Assembly (NCBI GenBank): GCA_903905395.1
Contig: CAIVGD010000096.1
Coordinates: 1 to 9,598 of the forward strand
DNA from: an uncultured Verrucomicrobiota bacterium
GTDB taxonomy: Bacteria > Verrucomicrobiota > Verrucomicrobiia > Methylacidiphilales > Verrucolacustridaceae
DNA: 9,598 bases
Direction: 5' to 3'
Below the pieces are notes generated by a model. It saw only the letters and a program-made list of their open reading frames with translations, ran no database searches and was not told the DNA's origin. Of this stretch, positions 6,995-9,598 are shown one piece after another; the first letter of the stretch is position 1; every line of letters starts with the position of its first letter. The translations under genes and the position numbers were made by a program.

Positions 6995-8451
6995 GCGCGA
7001 CTCCTTTCAGCCAGGGCACGCTCGACTTCGCGACGATCGGAAAACGGATTCTTCTCCCCTTGGATCTCCTGAAATTCTTCATGCCCCTTCCCGGCCACGA
7101 GCACCATATCGCCCGAGCGAGCCGAAAGAACCGCCGTGCGGATGGCCTCAGCCCGGTTTTCCATAACTTGCACGGACGTCCCTTGCGGCACGCCGGCGGA
7201 CATCTCCCGGAGAATAGATTGTGGATTCTCGTTCCGCGGATTGTCGGAAGTCAGGATCACACGATCCGCCAAGGACGCCGCCACCGCCGCCATCTTGGGC
7301 CGCTTGCCTTTGTCGCGATCCCCTCCCGCTCCGAACACGATCCATAGGGAACCACGGGTCAAGGGTCGCAAGGTTTCGAGAGCCGCCCGGATCGCATCTT
7401 CGGTGTGTGCAAAATCGACGAGCACGGAAATTTCTCCGGCTCCCGGAACGATCTCCATTCTTCCCGGAACGGCAGGAGCGCGCCCCAGGGCAGCCGCCAC
7501 TTTTTCTGCCGAAAGACCGGCGAGCATCGCTGCGGCCGCCGCCGCCAACGCGTTCGAGACGTTGAAACGCCCAAGCCACGGCAAAGTCGCGGGCACCTCG
7601 CCCTCTGGGGTGCAAAGCAGGAAGGAACTTCCTCCGGTTCCCATTTTTAAATCCCTGGTATGGACATCCCCGCGCTCCACTCCGTACGACAAAACCCTCA
7701 CGCCGGGCGCGCACTGGGCCGCGAAACGAATTCCCGCCGGATCCTCGTGATTGATCACCGCAAAGGCACCCGGCCGCAATCCGCGGAAGAGGAGAGTTTT
7801 TGCCTCCTCGTAAGCCTGGGGCGTGAGGTGATAGTCCAGATGATCGCGACTCAAATTCGTGAAGACGGCCCCGGAAAAATCCACGCCTTCAGTCCGTCCT
7901 TGATCCAACGCATGGGAACTAACCTCGATTGCGGCGGCGCGACACCCGTTTTCCCTCATCTCGGCGAGAAGTTGCTGAAGGTCGAGCGCTTCTGGGGTGG
8001 TCTGCCGCGCATTCGTGCGACCTTTCCCAGTGTCGTTTCCCACCGTTCCGAGAAGTCCGCATCGGAGCCCGCCGGCGGTAATCAGGGACTGCAAAAGCAT
8101 CGCCGCTGAGGTTTTGCCATTCGTGCCGGTCAGGCCTACGACCTGCACCTGTTTCGAGGGATGTCCGTAAAAGTTCGCCGCCATCCGTCCGAGGGCCCTA
8201 CGCCCATTCTCCACACGGATGTTGGGCACGGGCAGATCAGCCAACTTGCGCTCAGCCACCACCGCGACGGCTCCGCGCTGAACCGCATCTGGGACAAAGG
8301 TGTGACCATCCCTCACACGCCCCTGCCAGGTGCAGAAGATGGATCCGGGTCCTACTCGGCCCGACTCGTAGGCCAGTGCCGAAACTTCAGCCTGCCGCCC
8401 ACCCTGCCACTCCTTCACCACCACTCCATGCATCACTTCGGTCAGCTTCAT
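6991..8451 (-). CDS. murE: UDP-N-acetylmuramoyl-L-alanyl-D-glutamate--2,6-diaminopimelate ligase MurE
   Basis: MurE adds the third stem-peptide residue to UDP-MurNAc-L-Ala-D-Glu. The 486-residue product is of family length. Motifs in order are the P-loop GLTGTNGKTS (106-115), TTPEAL (151-156), EVSSHALDQGR (176-186), FTNLSRDHLDYH (197-208), likely carbamylated Lys218 (YEEAK), VDFAHTEDA (345-353), DNPRNENP (403-410) and AGKGHE (453-458). DNPR is the known signature of meso-diaminopimelate-adding enzymes; lysine-adding MurE has a different sequence there. VDFAHTEDA departs a little from the usual VDYAHTPDA. The ATG at 8451 overlaps the ftsI stop as ATGA. No good Shine-Dalgarno is seen, so coupling to ftsI translation is likely. 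Its stop overlaps the murF GTG. Confidence 0.97.
   Translation of the reverse strand: MKLTEVMHGVVVKEWQGGRQAEVSALAYESGRVGPGSIFCTWQGRVRDGHTFVPDAVQRGAVAVVAERKLADLPVPNIRVENGRRALGRMAANFYGHPSKQVQVVGLTGTNGKTSAAMLLQSLITAGGLRCGLLGTVGNDTGKGRTNARQTTPEALDLQQLLAEMRENGCRAAAIEVSSHALDQGRTEGVDFSGAVFTNLSRDHLDYHLTPQAYEEAKTLLFRGLRPGAFAVINHEDPAGIRFAAQCAPGVRVLSYGVERGDVHTRDLKMGTGGSSFLLCTPEGEVPATLPWLGRFNVSNALAAAAAAMLAGLSAEKVAAALGRAPAVPGRMEIVPGAGEISVLVDFAHTEDAIRAALETLRPLTRGSLWIVFGAGGDRDKGKRPKMAAVAASLADRVILTSDNPRNENPQSILREMSAGVPQGTSVQVMENRAEAIRTAVLSARSGDMVLVAGKGHEEFQEIQGEKNPFSDRREVERALAERSRA
7001..7007 (-). promoter_or_regulatory. Ribosome binding site of murF
   Basis: AAAGGAG on the minus strand, 6 nt before the GTG at 6994, inside the 3' end of murE. 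It supports GTG as the true murF start codon. Confidence 0.75.
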
Positions 8452-9598
8452 GGGCTGGTCCGGCGCGCGACGACCGTCCCCCGGTTCAGGTTGAGTTGTT
8501 CGGCCACCTGAGTGGCGATGTTTTTAAAGGCGGGAGCGGCGACCTGTCCGCCGTAGTACACCTTGCCCTTCGGCTCATCGACCATGATCGACACGAGAAA
8601 CTCCGGATGGTCCGCAGGCAAAAATCCTATAAAGGAGGCGCGGTGCTTATCCTTGGCATAGGTGCCGTTAAACCATTTCTGCGCCGTCCCAGTCTTGCCA
8701 GCGACTTCGTAACCCGGCACCTGGGCCGCCTCGGCCGTCCCCTCATCGGAAACCACCCCGCGCAAAGCCTCGACCACCTGCGCGGCCGTCTCCGGCCGGA
8801 CTGTCTGACAGACGACCTTTGGGAGAAACTGCAAAACCACGCGGTTGTCGCGATCGACCACAGCTTTGATGATGCGGGGTTCCATCCGTTTTCCGCCGTT
8901 GGCGATCGCCGCATAGGCCAGCGCCATTTGTAAATTCGTAGCGGCCACCTCATACCCCATGGGAATCCGCGTGATGGAAATCTTGCTCCAATCTTCCACG
9001 GCGCGCAGATGTCCTCCCTCCTCACCAGGCAGGGCCCCCTCCCCTTTTTGCGCCTTTTGCCCGAAGCCGAAAAGCCGCGCGTAGTGATGCAATTTTTCTT
9101 CGCCCAACTGCATGCCGAGCTTGGCCATCCCGATATTACTCGATTTCGCTACAATCTGACGCAGGGAGAGCAGGCCGTAAGGCTCGTGATCCTTTAGGGA
9201 ATGACCGGCAAAGAACATTTCCCCGTTTTCACAAAAGAAAGTGCTCTCGAGATCGGCCACACCCTCATTCAGGCCGGCGGCTAGGGTGACAATCTTGAAG
9301 GTGGATCCAGGTTCGTAAGTGTCCGCCAGCGGACGATCCTTCACCGCCTCGGGCTCATAGGTTTTTCGTTGATTGGGATCAAAGGTGGGCCGACTGGCCA
9401 TGGCCAGGATTTCTCCGGTGGCGGGGCGCAGAATGAGGATGTGCAGATCCTCGGGCTGGAAATTCTCCATGAGCGCATCGGCCTCGCGTTCCACGATATG
9501 TTGGATGCCTTGATCGATCGTCAAAACCACGTGATACCCATCGCGGGCGGGACGATCACTCAGTCGAAAATACGGAATCTCACGGCGGGCCGCATCGC
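8448..9598 (-). CDS. ftsI: Septal transpeptidase FtsI (class B penicillin-binding protein), C-terminal part, cut by right edge
   Basis: FtsI cross-links peptidoglycan stem peptides at the division septum in the periplasm and partners with FtsW. About 383 codons are visible, and the frame is open to the right edge, so the N-terminal membrane anchor and most of the dimerisation domain are missing. The visible part begins at the end of the dimerisation domain (SDRPARDGYHVVLTIDQGIQ) and then holds the whole transpeptidase domain. The nucleophile motif is STFK (Ser codon 9303-9305, context TYEPGSTFKIVT). The SxN motif is SSN (codons near 9135-9143) and KTG lies in AGKTGTAQKW (near 8688-8696). There is no PASTA domain; the protein ends soon after the fold in NRGTVVARRTSP. 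Position immediately before murE identifies it as the dcw FtsI rather than an elongation PBP2. The stop overlaps the murE start as ATGA. Confidence 0.95.
   Translation of the reverse strand, partial: DAARREIPYFRLSDRPARDGYHVVLTIDQGIQHIVEREADALMENFQPEDLHILILRPATGEILAMASRPTFDPNQRKTYEPEAVKDRPLADTYEPGSTFKIVTLAAGLNEGVADLESTFFCENGEMFFAGHSLKDHEPYGLLSLRQIVAKSSNIGMAKLGMQLGEEKLHHYARLFGFGQKAQKGEGALPGEEGGHLRAVEDWSKISITRIPMGYEVAATNLQMALAYAAIANGGKRMEPRIIKAVVDRDNRVVLQFLPKVVCQTVRPETAAQVVEALRGVVSDEGTAEAAQVPGYEVAGKTGTAQKWFNGTYAKDKHRASFIGFLPADHPEFLVSIMVDEPKGKVYYGGQVAAPAFKNIATQVAEQLNLNRGTVVARRTSP

Larger units (their letters stand above)
1..9598 (-). other. dcw (division and cell wall) gene cluster, probably one transcription unit
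   Basis: Nine genes in one direction with junctions, in transcription order, of ATGA, GTGA, TAATG, ATGA, ATGA, a 7-bp gap, GTGA (or an 8-bp gap if murG starts at 1141), and an 11-bp overlap. I see no room for a promoter or terminator between genes, so the promoter lies beyond the right edge and the end of the unit beyond the left edge. Internal promoters inside coding sequence cannot be excluded by eye. Confidence 0.85.

Noticed and set aside
1..9598. Mobile elements, CRISPR arrays, tRNA genes, riboswitches or attachment sites
   Set aside because: The whole window is filled by contiguous cell-wall genes with no spacer longer than 7 bp, and nothing resembling these elements was seen on either strand.

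Overview
This window is a stretch of a bacterial division and cell-wall (dcw) cluster. All real genes lie on the minus strand, so transcription runs from position 9598 towards position 1. In transcription order the genes are ftsI (5' end cut by the right edge), murE, murF, mraY, murD, a LysM-domain membrane protein, ftsW, murG and the first 22 codons of murC (cut by the left edge). There are no RNA genes, mobile elements, CRISPR arrays or long repeats, and no gene-free stretch longer than 7 bp.

The genes cover one pathway almost without a break. MurE and MurF (with MurC and MurD) build UDP-MurNAc-pentapeptide in the cytoplasm. MraY moves the phospho-MurNAc-pentapeptide onto undecaprenyl phosphate (lipid I), and MurG adds GlcNAc (lipid II). 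FtsW polymerises glycan strands and FtsI cross-links them at the septum. The LysM protein is a membrane-anchored peptidoglycan-binding protein, presumably working with the same machinery. The DNPR motif in MurE indicates meso-diaminopimelate in the stem peptide, as in most Gram-negative bacteria.

The genes are packed as one transcription unit. Neighbours overlap by 1, 4 or 11 bp at seven junctions and are 7 bp apart at the eighth. ATGA or GTGA overlaps and embedded Shine-Dalgarno sequences suggest translational coupling.

The likely host is a member of the PVC group, most plausibly Verrucomicrobiota. The reason is the gene order murF-mraY-murD-(LysM protein)-ftsW-murG-murC: a LysM/NlpD-type gene between murD and ftsW is also known from Chlamydia. 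Here the ftsI-murE pair, separate in Chlamydia, is still joined to the block. DNA is GC-rich and similar in character throughout, with no sign of recent transfer. The assignment is inference from order and motifs, not from a database search. I see no undescribed system; the LysM gene is the least characterised element.
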